Notes under the pieces: model-generated
What the model was told of the DNA's origin: nothing
The model's database searches: none
Seen by the model: the letters and a program-made list of their open reading frames with translations, nothing else
Program-made: the position numbers and the translations under genes
In this document: positions 42,177 through 51,988 of the stretch, in pieces
How the letters are laid out: each line of letters opens with the position of its first letter
Numbering within the stretch: the stretch's first letter is position 1
NCBI GenBank assembly: GCA_003184365.1
Contig: NKYR01000019.1
Coordinates: 1 to 64,000 of the forward strand
From: Evernia prunastri
Taxonomy: Eukaryota; Ascomycota; Lecanoromycetes; Lecanorales; Parmeliaceae
Length of the DNA: 64,000 nt
Direction: 5' to 3'

Positions 42177-43769
42177 CTAACTCTCTAGGGAAGACCCTTG
42201 CGACGAGGTGGTCCTCGCAGGCTGTGGCGCAAGCCTTGAAGGGATGTGCTTCCCAGCATAACGCCGCCGGAACTCCCCTCCAGTCATACCATTGAAACCT
42301 CCGTAATGCAGCGTCGCAAACGCGATAACCAAGTCGTCCTCAGCCTGCGGCCTGGGCCGTCCGTCGGGCGACAGCATCTCACCGTCACGCGTCAGCCTCA
42401 CCATGTTGCGGTACGCGTTCCAGATCTCGGGCGGTGGATTCGAGTGGCCGAAGAGGCCGGTCATGATCTTGTCGGGTCGGTGGCCTCTGTGGTGGTACGG
42501 GCCTTTGGCGTGGGCCCACCTCATCGGACAGGTGGATTCGAGGCACTGGTTGGGCATGAAGGCGCGTGGGACACCGAAGCTGAGCTTGGGCGCGGGTTTC
42601 ATGAACGTGAACCCTCCTGCCGAGTCGACGTCTGGCACGGAGGTGATGGAACCAGAGTCATACCCTCTACACCCTTCCTCGTCCCGTTCAGGGATCGTTA
42701 TCTTGAGGCCACAGTCGGCGAAGTTGCGCTTGAAGTTAAGGACGGGGTCCGCTGGCGTTTTCACGAATCGGGTTGGCGCTGGGGGCTCAGGGGGTTTGCT
42801 CCTATGGCCGGCAGCTATCAGGTCACGCGCCAGCGAGAAACGAGTCGCTTTGTGGGGTCTAGAAGGCGGGTATGGGAATGGACCTTGGATGTTATCACGT
42901 CGGCGGCCCTTGGACTCGGCGAACGTGACGTGTCGGAGGGAGGAAGGATGTTTCATGGACTCTACAACGGTGGAAGAGGAGGCGTGAGAGCTGCCGGTGC
43001 TGGACGGAGCTGTGTTAGAAACCGGTGCGGGAACAAGCGTCCTCTGCAGCGCCGCGATACCCTGTGACTGTTGGACTCGTCGCTCTACATCGGTGGCCTT
43101 TGGCATCGTCTCCATGTCGAAGAAACCGTCCGCGTTCCGGTCAATGAGGTCCCGGTTGTGTTTCGAGGCTAGAAGCCTTTGGTGCTCTTTGAAAGATAGA
43201 GGCTGGGGCGCGGTATCGGGACTCAGGTGCTCGATGAAGTTGCTTGTCTTGAACGTTTCGCCAGGCGCGGTATGACTGACAGCATGCACAGAAGGAGGTT
43301 CCTCGTCTTTCGCTACCAAGGTCGCAGGGGAGTCTGAATCATTGTCAGCGATGGTTGGGGAAGTTGACTGACATTCGGTAGCTCTGCCGCGTTCGGCATC
43401 CTCTAGGACCACGTCCTCAAACCTTCGAGTATCCTCCGTCTCCTCCTCCCACCTCTCATTCGATCCCTTCGTCAGGTAGAGGAAATCTGCATGGTCAGCG
43501 ACGGCTGGGGAAGTTGACTGACATTTGATAGCTCTGCCGCGTTCGGCATCCTCTAGGACCACGTCCTCAAACCTTCGAGTATCCTCCGTCTCCTCCTCAT
43601 ACCCCTCATTCGATCCCTTCGTTGGGTAGAGGAAATTTTCCTCTGGGCTGAGTGGTACATCATCGAAGGCACTGTCAAGCTCGTCGGCAAGTGATTTCTT
43701 CATACGTCGTCTGCTGTACCACGGTGCTTCTGAAGAGGTCGACTCAGGCGACATAAAGGTATCGTGCAT
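42177..43769 (-). CDS. Hypothetical protein with unrecognised C/H domain, paralogue B
   Basis: 530 residues, single exon, ATG 43769 (MHDTFMSPESTSSEAPW). Residues about 43-142 are two nearly identical 50-residue repeats (FLYPTKGSNEGYEEETEDTR type). A long polar and probably disordered region follows. The C-terminal domain repeats the order seen in paralogue A: C-x4-C (CLESTC), HAKGPYHHRGHRP, HSNPPPEIWNAY and AEDDLVIAFATLHYGG. B retains a longer tail (FRRRYAGKHIPSRLAP). Both are on the minus strand about 0.7 kb apart, consistent with tandem duplication. Function unknown. It is divergent from the first RING gene. Confidence 0.75.
   Translation of the reverse strand: MHDTFMSPESTSSEAPWYSRRRMKKSLADELDSAFDDVPLSPEENFLYPTKGSNEGYEEETEDTRRFEDVVLEDAERGRAIKCQSTSPAVADHADFLYLTKGSNERWEEETEDTRRFEDVVLEDAERGRATECQSTSPTIADNDSDSPATLVAKDEEPPSVHAVSHTAPGETFKTSNFIEHLSPDTAPQPLSFKEHQRLLASKHNRDLIDRNADGFFDMETMPKATDVERRVQQSQGIAALQRTLVPAPVSNTAPSSTGSSHASSSTVVESMKHPSSLRHVTFAESKGRRRDNIQGPFPYPPSRPHKATRFSLARDLIAAGHRSKPPEPPAPTRFVKTPADPVLNFKRNFADCGLKITIPERDEEGCRGYDSGSITSVPDVDSAGGFTFMKPAPKLSFGVPRAFMPNQCLESTCPMRWAHAKGPYHHRGHRPDKIMTGLFGHSNPPPEIWNAYRNMVRLTRDGEMLSPDGRPRPQAEDDLVIAFATLHYGGFNGMTGGEFRRRYAGKHIPSRLAPQPARTTSSQGSSLES
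43342..43641 (-). repeat. Two 150-bp direct repeats in paralogue B
   Basis: Two adjacent units of 150 bp, nearly identical, encode the core ETEDTRRFEDVVLEDAERGR in each copy. The high identity indicates recent duplication. Confidence 0.85.
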
Positions 43770-44206
43770 CGTGGGATAGGAGCTGCGTTAGATGGTTACA
43801 AGATAATTGGTGGCGAAAGAAGGCTTCCTGTGAAGCTGGTGGGGATTGAGATTGAGATTGGTGGGAGTTAAGTGGCTTTTCAGACTCGATACGAATGACT
43901 GGGACAAAGTCTCTGTTGTGGCAACAAGGCTTTGTAGGAAATGCCTTATTCCAGACCCCTTCATTGTCGGTGCTCAAAGACGGACTCCATTACTATTGAG
44001 GTCTTTGTTCTCCAGGACAAAGATCTTGTTGGATTCATCACACTCATACTAACGATATCTCTAGTCTCCTCCTCCGAGTGCTCCAGCATTCTATTCCAGA
44101 TCCGAACATCCTTACACCTCATCCTCTAGCACACAGGCAATTCTCGCCAATCCCAACACACACCATACACCGCTCCCGCTCCCCAAACCAGAGTCTTCAT
44201 TACATC

Positions 44207-44431
44207 ATGGTGGATCGTTCTGCCCCTCATGGTGCCCCTCATGGAACTGATGCAATGGTTGACCTGAGCGTCGACAGCGATCAGAGCCTTGTGGCAACCG
44301 CCCTTGACCGAGAAGTGGAGGCATTCATTGCAGACCTCGAGGCAGACTACCAATTACTCAGCAACCCACAATTCCAGGTCTCATTCAACACCAACCATAA
44401 CCACCACTCACTTGACACCCAAGCTGCATAG
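44207..44431 (+). pseudogene. Probable displaced N-terminus of the first RING gene
   Basis: ATG 44207 opens 74 codons (MVDRSAPHGAPHGTDAMVDL). The frame ends at TAG right at the first unit of a 45-bp minisatellite. Past this point the open frame is the one that leads into the RING domain. The reading HHSLDTQAA before the stop resembles the DARHTQAG of the repeat units in the other frame. This suggests the two were once one reading frame and that a length change in the repeat put them out of register. An independent small gene or an unrecognised intron is the alternative. Confidence 0.45.
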
Positions 44432-44561
44432 ACAACCAAGACGCTCGACACATTCAAGCCGGTACAATTGGCATAGACGACCAAGACGCTCGACACACTC
44501 AAGCCGGTATAATTGGCATAGACGACCAAGACGCTCGACACACTCAAGCCAACATACATCA
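44427..44561 (+). repeat. 45-bp minisatellite upstream of the first RING gene
   Basis: Units starting CATAGACRACCAAGACGCTC at 44427, 44472 and 44517; the third diverges at its end. In the RING frame they encode IDDQDARHTQAGIIG repeats. The segment just before the first unit looks like a unit shortened by about 10 bp, which would shift the frame. Confidence 0.85.
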
Positions 44562-44637
44562 AGACATTACTCGGCTTAACTTGGAGGGCGGTGGACATAA
44601 TAGTGAAACGTATCAACACAATCCAGAAGACCAGCCA

Positions 44638-45261
44638 ATGGAGCAAGCTCGCCCAACGCTGCTCCACTTGGTTAGGAGTACATTGGAATCTCTCATCGGC
44701 CGTCCCGTCAGCGAGCCTCATCAACACCCTAACGAAGATCAAGAAGAAGAAGATGCAGAGTCCGACCCGACGTTACATACCATAAATGGCACAATACTGG
44801 ACTGCATGCCCGTCGTCAACCTCCACGATCTCGAAGACGACTCCAAAGACTGCCCCATCTGCCAAGAACCCTACCCAGACTCGGACTCATACGACGCCGA
44901 CACGCCCGTCATGTTACACTGCTCCCACATCCTCGGCCGCGCCTGCCTCGAGACGTGGATGCTGGGCCCCAAAAACACGTGCCCGCTGTGCAGATCCCCC
45001 ATATTGGTATTCTCCACGCCGCAGGCAGATCAAGAGCAGTCGGTAGAGGAGGCGAGGGGACTTGAGGCCATGACGGCAGAGGAGGAAGAGGCGGAGGGTT
45101 TGAGGTTGATTCGAGAGCTTGAGGAACTGAATGAGAGGATCAGGAGCTTTTCGGATAGGCCGGCGGAGGAGATCACGAGGGCGGAGGTCGCGGCGCTGAA
45201 TCGGGATTTCTCGGAGCATATTGTGAGGTATAGGGCGGTTAATGGCCGGGGTCTATTCTGA
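44638..45261 (+). CDS. RING-finger protein 1 of the cluster (HxxG variant)
   Basis: 207 residues from ATG 44638; the frame is open upstream through the minisatellite but without another ATG. The pre-RING motif MPVVNLHDLEDDSKDC leads into CPICQEPY, then LHCSHILGRACLETW and TCPLCRSP. So the pattern is C-x2-C ... C-x-H-x2-G-x2-C-x3-W ... C-x2-C, with Gly where RING-H2 has its second His. Such proteins are presumed E3 ubiquitin ligases. The missing ligand makes zinc site and activity uncertain. The C-terminus is a charged helix (EAEGLRLIRELEELNERI) shared in style with RING 2 and 4. First of six related genes over 14 kb. Confidence 0.8.
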   Translation: MEQARPTLLHLVRSTLESLIGRPVSEPHQHPNEDQEEEDAESDPTLHTINGTILDCMPVVNLHDLEDDSKDCPICQEPYPDSDSYDADTPVMLHCSHILGRACLETWMLGPKNTCPLCRSPILVFSTPQADQEQSVEEARGLEAMTAEEEEAEGLRLIRELEELNERIRSFSDRPAEEITRAEVAALNRDFSEHIVRYRAVNGRGLF

Positions 45262-45884
45262 GCTTTTTAAGAGAGGGAGGGGATGGTGGTTGGGTGGTTG
45301 ACGGGTTTACTCCCGTACTGGTTCCAGATCGCTGGAGGATTACCTTTTCTACAAAGCCATGCCGCATTTCTATCCTTCGGACAGATTCGTGATGTGTCAC
45401 AGTGCCGGAATTGTCTCTCTCATAGTCACTCCGCCGGTTCGCTCTGAGTTGTCAAATAAGCTATAGGATACATAGTATAATCTATCACAGCAATCTGCAA
45501 AACCCTTAACGAGTGCTTTAACGTGGCAGCCCACCTTGCCCTTTTCTTAACGCGTTGGGTGTTCATGGCAAGCAGGACGTAAAACGTGTTTTGTAGACAT
45601 AGAATAATCCAGATTTGCGGTCCTGTATGGTTCACCTATCGCTCTCGGCTCGTGTAGCTATCTTGTAGACCTCCCACATCTTGCACGTCAATGTCGCTAT
45701 CGTCATGTCTCTCTGTCCCCATGCGAAGTGCGAGCACTGCTGTTACTGGGACTACTACTGCTGCTAACAGGGAAATTCCTACGCTGCAACTAAGGAGAGC
45801 GCTGCTGCTGTTTGAAGAGTCCTTTGTTACGGATACTAGGAGCATGGTAGCTGTCAGAGGCGTACTGGATTGGAGCATAACGTT

Positions 45885-46136
45885 GAGTTTCAGCTTGGTA
45901 CTGCTACTATGGAGCGCGGTATGGTAGCACTCGATTGGGGCGCGGTGTAATATCACTACATTGGAGCTCAGCATGGCGGGGCTATGTTGAAGGTTAGTTC
46001 CGTAGCATAGTAGCATCATCGTATGACGACACTGGAGCTCAGTATGGTGGTACTACGCTGGAGCTCAGCATGATAGTCCCATATTGAAGCTGAGCGTGAT
46101 GGTACTCTGTTGGAAACCCAGCATTGCAGCATAGTA
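45885..46136 (+). repeat. 26-bp diverged minisatellite
   Basis: Units resembling TGGAGCTCAGYATGGTRGTA recur with 26-bp spacing. Clear starts are at 45962, 45988, 46033, 46059, 46085 and 46111, with at least two earlier units (TGGAGCGCGG and TGGGGCGCGG). A register break occurs between 45988 and 46033. The period is not a multiple of three. Confidence 0.75.
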
Positions 46137-47112
46137 GCATAACTCCACTGTTGCATAGTATGGCAGTATTGTCTTGGAGATTAGTGAGGCTACGTTGGCT
46201 TCAATTTACGGTCATGTAGCTAGTATGGATTGGAAGATGATTTTACGTGTATGGGATTAGTTGGACGGTGGTGTAACGACAGCGACAGCGACGTGGAGCA
46301 CTCAAGTTCACATTCAGACTACATGAAGTTGACGCTAGAAAGGGACCATGTAAGGCGTCCTATGTGAAATGATTTGTCTCCTGCTGGGTACTCCACGCAT
46401 TGAAAAGGGGCGGGGTGGCGCTGTATGCACAGATGATACGGCCACGAGGTCTTTTCATGTACCGTACAAGATGGAAGATTATTATCCAAGGTTGCTCATT
46501 GTAAAGCAACAATTGCGTCAAGAACTTAAAGTACAGGTCCCTCGAACCCCATGAATACTCAACGCGGCCCGTCGGATCCTGAAGGCCTGCTCTATGTATC
46601 GGCTTTGTTTCCGGCAACTTGTAATAACTCTATGCTGCTACATGCATGCAGGTTTTCTCGGCGCCGAGGTACAGGAATATGCATGTTCAGGCTAGCTAGC
46701 CCTGGCGTTAGGAGGGGACTGTCAGTTTTAGGCCAGTTCCGTTCTGACGGTGAGCGTCAGTGCATATGTAAGAGGCTTGAGGAGATTTATATTTGTCATC
46801 GTGCTACCTCTCGCTCCCAGCGGGAACAATGGCAATGTGAGAGAGCTCCATCCCGTCTGCGTGCACGCAGACAATTCCTACGTGCGATGAAACAAAGTGG
46901 CTGATCATTCTGATCTTAGGTACAATGACATTGCGTTGTACATCGATTTCACTCGAGAGTGTCTGTTGTCTGTGTGCGTACAAAGAAGACAAATGTTGAT
47001 ACCGTTGTTGACTTTGTCAGAAGACGAAACAATTTTCAAATGTCGCATTCAATGTTCTTGAGGTACATATACTTCAGAGATCCATTGGAAACCTCTCATC
47101 AGTTCTAGAGAA

Positions 47113-47172
47113 CAACAACAACATTCAACAACATTCAATAACATTCAACAACATCTAACAACATCTGACAGG
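47113..47172 (+). repeat. CAACATT simple repeat in the leader of RING 2
   Basis: ACATTCAACA is repeated several times with an 11-bp period, then shifts to ACATCTAACA. Likely untranslated leader of the gene at 47293. Confidence 0.7.
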
Positions 47173-47292
47173 CATCCAAGACCAGCGCAAAAAAACATCC
47201 AACTTCCAGACCTCAAAGACGGTACGCTCCAAGAGCCATCTCATAATCCCGATACTCCTCTTACACCTGGTACTGCTCCGAATCCATCCAGC

Positions 47293-47832
47293 ATGGACAC
47301 CAATACACTCTACGGTGCCGAGTCACCAGCACAAGAATTCCTGCTATCGCTTCCAATTGTGAGATATGAGGATTTGCCAGAAAACTATCAATCCTGCCAT
47401 ATCTGTCACGAGCTCTTTGACGACCCGGCGGTTGAGGAGAACATAGAATTTCCTGTGCGCCTTCCATGCAACCACGTCTTGGGGTCGGATTGCCTGACGA
47501 TCTGGTTCGGCCATAACAACTCCTGTCCAATGTGTCGCGCTGTCCTTTTCGAAAACAGCGTGCCGTCTGCGCGACCATCGGCGAACTTTTTAGGTCTTCC
47601 GCCAGCGTCGGCGGACTTGAGTGGTCTGCCGGAACAAGAACTCATCGATATTCAGCTGTTGTGCTACCGAGTAATCAGCGCAGGACTTCACGCCAGGCTA
47701 GTTGAGCTTGAGGCTGCTGAGGCGACGGAGGAGAACCGTGCGGAAATCGACCGAATCACGGACAGGTTGAACGAGATCAATGCGGAAATTGTGAGAGTTG
47801 GATACCGCATCCAAGAGCTCGAGGATAATTGA
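47293..47832 (+). CDS. RING-finger protein 2 of the cluster (HxxG variant)
   Basis: 179 residues, single exon, ATG 47293 (MDTNTLYGAESPAQEF). The pre-RING motif LPIVRYEDLPENYQSC runs into CHICHELF, then LPCNHVLGSDCLTIW and SCPMCRAVLFE. The ligand pattern is the same seven-of-eight set as its neighbours, with Gly replacing the fifth ligand and the conserved Trp retained. The C-terminal third is a helical charged region (RAEIDRITDRLNEINAEIV) of unknown role, possibly dimerising. Presumed E3 ligase-like, unproven. Its compact size makes it the simplest representative of the family. Confidence 0.85.
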   Translation: MDTNTLYGAESPAQEFLLSLPIVRYEDLPENYQSCHICHELFDDPAVEENIEFPVRLPCNHVLGSDCLTIWFGHNNSCPMCRAVLFENSVPSARPSANFLGLPPASADLSGLPEQELIDIQLLCYRVISAGLHARLVELEAAEATEENRAEIDRITDRLNEINAEIVRVGYRIQELEDN

Positions 47833-48759
47833 ATGTCAAAGGACTCGAATTGGATTCAGGAAAAGAAGTCGCTAGTGTTTTTTTAAGACGGCGTTTTTAT
47901 ACAATCGAGAGTTTGAAATGACGTGAAGAACAACCAGAGATGAACTTTGTTTACTCGAGTAGATTGAGCTAAATCCCGTGATCAATGTTTAACCAAAGTT
48001 GTAAGAAGAGAATATAAGCTCCATGGAAGCAGCTGCATTTCTTGAAGGCAGATACTGTTTCCCCGCTTGTTGCCAAGTACTGAGGCAACTATATGGTGTT
48101 GCCATTCACACGTGAGAGCAGTTCCTCGAACACGTGCACCGATCTCTCGGATGTCTAGACTATCTTTCAGTGACTAGATATACAACACAGATATCTTTGC
48201 AAGCAGAAACGAGTGTCTATCGACTCCCTTGAGATGTGAAGAGCCTGATAGATAGAGGACACCGTATACCCTTCAACTTAGCTACGTGCTCTCTAATTTA
48301 CCTAAGTCCTCGCTCTATCAAGTATGATGTTGACGGACATATGCAACTTAATGTCCCAAAAGTGGTCTAACCCTTTCTTGAGAATAGCGTTGCAAACTCA
48401 ATTTTTTTGCATTTTATTCAAATTCTTACTGCACGTTTTTTCCCGGTAGCAAGATTTACGGCCTTAAAAGGGCTCAATGGACCCAGCTGTCTTCATTTCC
48501 CACCTTTCAATTGTCACTCATGCTCTTCGCTTAGACATCCTTGAAATCCACAACACCTTTCTCAACAACACAATCAATGCTTCAACATCCGTCTTTCCAC
48601 AGCTACTCCTATTACTATTCAGCTACTTCCCTTGCTATCTATCGTGGTCGCTGCTGATTATTGCAATCAATTCTAAGATACTCGCAAACCCTCTGGACTC
48701 CTCATCTTATGTTGTGCCGCAAAAACCTGACAGCGAACGGCATATAACATTCGACAGTC
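47833..48759. other. Intergenic, no recognisable gene
   Basis: AT-rich promoter-like sequence before RING 3. A 106-codon frame at 48477-48797 overlaps the RING 3 start and is not supported. Confidence 0.5.
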
Positions 48760-50313
48760 ATGGATCAACGACCTGGTATGGAGTATCGCAGAACTAGGAT
48801 GGGACAACGTGTTGTCTCCGGTCTTCCTGATCCTTCTTTTACGCCAATTACTTCAGGATCCTTCACTCTACTTTCCGGCCAGGTCGTACATCACCCTCCC
48901 TCTGCAACAACAGATTCCCGCTCTGCATCCCCTTCGTCACAGCTCCAGGGGCGCGAAGATGTCGAGAGAGGACACCTTGGGCCGAGAGCCGTGAACGGTG
49001 TCGACGGTAGTACCACCCAGCCCGTCATTGCGGCAGATGTAATGAGTAACGGCAACGCAGGAACATCAAAAAGCAGAGCCGAAACGTTTATAGAATCCCT
49101 TCCGGTCCTGTCAGATGCCGCTGTACGAAGAGACAACAAGGACTGTCCTATTTGCATGGAGCCGTACGGTGATGCCCAAGACAGCGAGAAACCATTACGC
49201 CTCCCGTGCAACCACATCTTGGGCAAGGACTGTCTTCTCATCTGGCTTGGAACCTCCTACCATAACGCCAACAGTAACACTTGCCCCATATGTCGCGCTG
49301 TTCTAATTGAGCGCGTCGCTACCCCATACGAGGTCTTGTATAATAGTACGATCAGGGATTTCGTTCAGGGGCGCTATGGGTTCCAGCCTCAAGGAAGGGC
49401 AGCGGATCCTGTCAATAATGGGGTCCACGAACGGCAGACCCCTCCACCCGCCGCAAGGAGGGCGACAACAAATCAAGACAGACCTTTTGCGCACTTTTCT
49501 GACCTGGTACCGCTGGAATCCGTGAATCCGACCCAGAGAGACAACGGGCTAGATCGTATTCTCGAGCCGCTCAACCCACGAGGGCCGCCCCTGAGGGAGA
49601 TATCGAATCGCGATGGGAGACACGAGCATCCCCGTCAGGAAGGAGTAAGAGCACGGCTTCTCGGGATTGAGAACGAGATCCCGACAGTCGGAGAGAATCG
49701 GACGCTCGACGGGCCCAACCGACCAGGTGATATACGCATAGCTCAGACTGTCAGATCTGAAGCAGTCGGGACGACCGCTCATCTCAACCGAGTAAACACT
49801 GAACTTAGAGAGATGCATCGCTTCTACACGAGTAGAATATCCACAGAGAACACGCCGCTCTCGCGCCCCGATGATGGACGGCTTGATCAGACCGGGACAA
49901 ACAGAGAGAATAGGCCGCGCGACCCGCCCGCCCAAGAAAATGCCGCCTTGAGGCGAACAACGTCAAGAGCACGTCTGAGTGGGGCTGGAGATGTAGCCGG
50001 GGATCAAATCCGTGGAACGAGGCGCCGCAACAGACCGCCCGTGCAGTCCAGGCGGTCGACGGCGCCGGCACTTCCGGGTATGTTCTCTTCAGGGATACAG
50101 AGGGCCTGGGAGCGGAACGCAATGCGCGCTGCGACGAGGGCGACGGCCGAGCCGGGTTCGCAGCCGGTCTTGAGGGATGAGGAGGCGCGCGCTGTTGATA
50201 TCTGGAATCACAACCTGCTGCAGGAAGATGGCATGGGCACGGTTAGGTCGATGGCAAGGGGTTTGAGGTACCTTAATGGCCCTGGACGGAGTCTCGGAGG
50301 ACTTCCAGAATGA
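48760..50313 (+). CDS. RING-finger protein 3 of the cluster, with long disordered tail
   Basis: 517 residues, single exon, ATG 48760. Residues 1-105 are polar. FIESLPVLSDAAVRRDNKDC is the pre-RING motif, followed by CPICMEPY, LPCNHILGKDCLLIW, an unusually long loop (LGTSYHNANSN) and TCPICRAVLIE. The HxxG variant is present. The remaining 310 or so residues are Arg-, Pro- and Gly-rich and probably disordered (for example RGTRRRNRPPVQSRRSTAPA). It is the longest family member; the tail has no counterpart in the others. Presumed ubiquitin-ligase-like; targets unknown. Confidence 0.82.
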   Translation: MDQRPGMEYRRTRMGQRVVSGLPDPSFTPITSGSFTLLSGQVVHHPPSATTDSRSASPSSQLQGREDVERGHLGPRAVNGVDGSTTQPVIAADVMSNGNAGTSKSRAETFIESLPVLSDAAVRRDNKDCPICMEPYGDAQDSEKPLRLPCNHILGKDCLLIWLGTSYHNANSNTCPICRAVLIERVATPYEVLYNSTIRDFVQGRYGFQPQGRAADPVNNGVHERQTPPPAARRATTNQDRPFAHFSDLVPLESVNPTQRDNGLDRILEPLNPRGPPLREISNRDGRHEHPRQEGVRARLLGIENEIPTVGENRTLDGPNRPGDIRIAQTVRSEAVGTTAHLNRVNTELREMHRFYTSRISTENTPLSRPDDGRLDQTGTNRENRPRDPPAQENAALRRTTSRARLSGAGDVAGDQIRGTRRRNRPPVQSRRSTAPALPGMFSSGIQRAWERNAMRAATRATAEPGSQPVLRDEEARAVDIWNHNLLQEDGMGTVRSMARGLRYLNGPGRSLGGLPE

Positions 50314-51044
50314 AGGGCACTGGGCTTGATGATGGATTGAGCCATGACGGGGGGATGTTGTTTCGGCTGGCGAGGATGATGAGGTACAGGGCTTTGTGGG
50401 CGTGGGGAGTTGTGGTTTAACCGATCATGTTTGTGGCATTGATTACGAGTACGAATTTCCGATTTCCAGTTAGTTAGAAAGTCTTGTTTATAAGCTTCAC
50501 GAAATTCACGATCACCTAACGAATGTCTATCTGCAGCTCATGTGTCCTGAAACAGAACAATTCTTCTCTTGCTAAGCGGTACCCCCTTCATTGTCTGCCC
50601 TTTCTAGAGACTCATGTCTGTGAAGCATTGACGAGTCCTGCACCTATCGATGATCACAATTTGTCATACCGAGTTTCTTTATTCACATCATCCCTTTGGC
50701 GAAGCCTTCATCAAAGGAATGGTACATTATCCTCAATTGGTGCGTAGTGAATCTTTGTTGCTAGACATCCATTCTCCCTGTGTAAAGAATGCCTCCATTG
50801 TTAACGCCACCCTTTCGCTCGCAGACAATGATCATTGTCTTTGACCTCGCACAATTGCCGTCGGCGTATATCTATATATACTGCCTTTACGGCCTTGTTG
50901 GTCCCCCAAGCTTAGTCCTTCACCTCAATCCACATCTCCAACTTATTCACCCACATCAGCCCACACGCCGTCGGAACAGCCACCACTCTCCGAGTCTCAT
51001 AGACCGCCAGCCCAGCCTTCCAAGCGGAAACTGCATTCGAGGAC
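50314..51044. other. Intergenic, no recognisable gene
   Basis: Short frames only. The last 150 bases before 51045 are CA- and CT-rich, consistent with a leader. Confidence 0.5.
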
Positions 51045-51839
51045 ATGGCAGCAGAAAGTGTTGTTCCAACCACGTCAAACATGGAAGACAACTCGGCAAA
51101 CGAGTTCTCGCGACCCCGTTCGCTCTCAGTCTTAGATCGCCAAATCGAGCAGATGAGAGTGGAGTTTGAAGCAGGCAGCGCCTTCCACCGCCTGCAAATG
51201 GCCGAAATCAACCGCACCATCGACCAATTGGACATCGAGCTCCAGTCCCTCTCGACCGCCGGGCGAGAATTCGACCGCTACCTCCACACCCTCAGACGCA
51301 ACACGCCCGCTCCCTTCGACCTCGGGCCCCCCGCGCTGCCAACCGAAAACCCCCTCCTGGACCGCGACGACGCACCACCACCCACGCCCGCCGGCACGAC
51401 GTTCGTGAAGCACCTCCCCGATCGCAGCCCGCACGACGTCCCGCACGAACTCAGCTGCCACATCTGCATGGAGTCCTTCGGCAGCACCGCCGCCGAGAAC
51501 GCCGAAGCCCCCGTGCGGCTTCCCTGCGGCCATGTGCTGGGCCGGAACTGCATCGCGCAGTGGCTCACGACGAGCAACAGCTGCCCGCTGTGCCGACGCG
51601 TCCTGTTCGACCCCCACGACGACGGCTCGGATCTCGATTCGCCGCTGACGGAGGCGGAGATCCGAGACATGATCATCGCGTATGCGCCGCTGAGCGGGGC
51701 GCAGCTGGCGGACCTCGTGGATGTGGCTCGGTCGGAGACGGAAGGGGAGGGTTTGAATGATTTTTTGGATATGGCGGGCTTGAACGTGGAGGATGCGGCG
51801 TCGTTCGTAAGGGAGCTCGAAGAGGTCACGGCGGGGTAG
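51045..51839 (+). CDS. RING-finger protein 4 of the cluster, C-terminally truncated
   Basis: 264 residues from ATG 51045 (GAGGACATGGC). An N-terminal coiled coil (MAEINRTIDQLDIELQSL) precedes the motif LPDRSPHDVPHELSC. The RING follows: CHICMESF, LPCGHVLGRNCIAQW, then SCPLCRRVLFD. The frame ends at TAG 51837. Coding-like sequence continues in the same frame after it (AAIEARIARLGAGG), then after a G-run frameshift as LNEILDETDVLDARLASFRD to a stop at 51988. The protein thus looks shortened by about 50 residues of C-terminal helix by a nonsense change and a homopolymer shift. The RING itself is intact except for the family-wide Gly at the fifth ligand. GC content is high compared with its flanks. 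Confidence 0.8.
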   Translation: MAAESVVPTTSNMEDNSANEFSRPRSLSVLDRQIEQMRVEFEAGSAFHRLQMAEINRTIDQLDIELQSLSTAGREFDRYLHTLRRNTPAPFDLGPPALPTENPLLDRDDAPPPTPAGTTFVKHLPDRSPHDVPHELSCHICMESFGSTAAENAEAPVRLPCGHVLGRNCIAQWLTTSNSCPLCRRVLFDPHDDGSDLDSPLTEAEIRDMIIAYAPLSGAQLADLVDVARSETEGEGLNDFLDMAGLNVEDAASFVRELEEVTAG

Positions 51840-51988
51840 GCGGCGATCGAGGCGAGGATCGCGCGGCTTGGGGCGGGGGGGAGGCGTTGACGCCGGCGAG
51901 GAGGGCGAGGCTGAATGAGATTCTGGACGAGACGGACGTGCTTGATGCGAGGTTGGCGTCGTTCCGCGATCGCTATGGGATTGATTGA
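51840..51988 (+). pseudogene. Detached C-terminal tail of RING 4
   Basis: Coding-like continuation after TAG 51837. The first part stays in the RING 4 frame; the part after GCGGGGGGGAGG is in another frame and ends at TGA 51986. Resembles the helical tails of RING 1 and 2 in position and composition. Confidence 0.55.

Larger units (their letters stand above)
45262..47292. other. Intergenic containing a diverged minisatellite; no supported gene
   Basis: A minus-strand frame at 45636-46019 has a hydrophobic segment (GISLLAAVVVPVTAVLALRM) and a charged tail and could be a relic of a membrane-protein exon, but it overlaps a non-triplet repeat. The rest lacks coding signal. Confidence 0.45.

Noticed and set aside
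44427..44561. CRISPR-like direct repeats
   Set aside because: Contiguous 45-bp units without unique spacers, in a fungal genome; an ordinary minisatellite.
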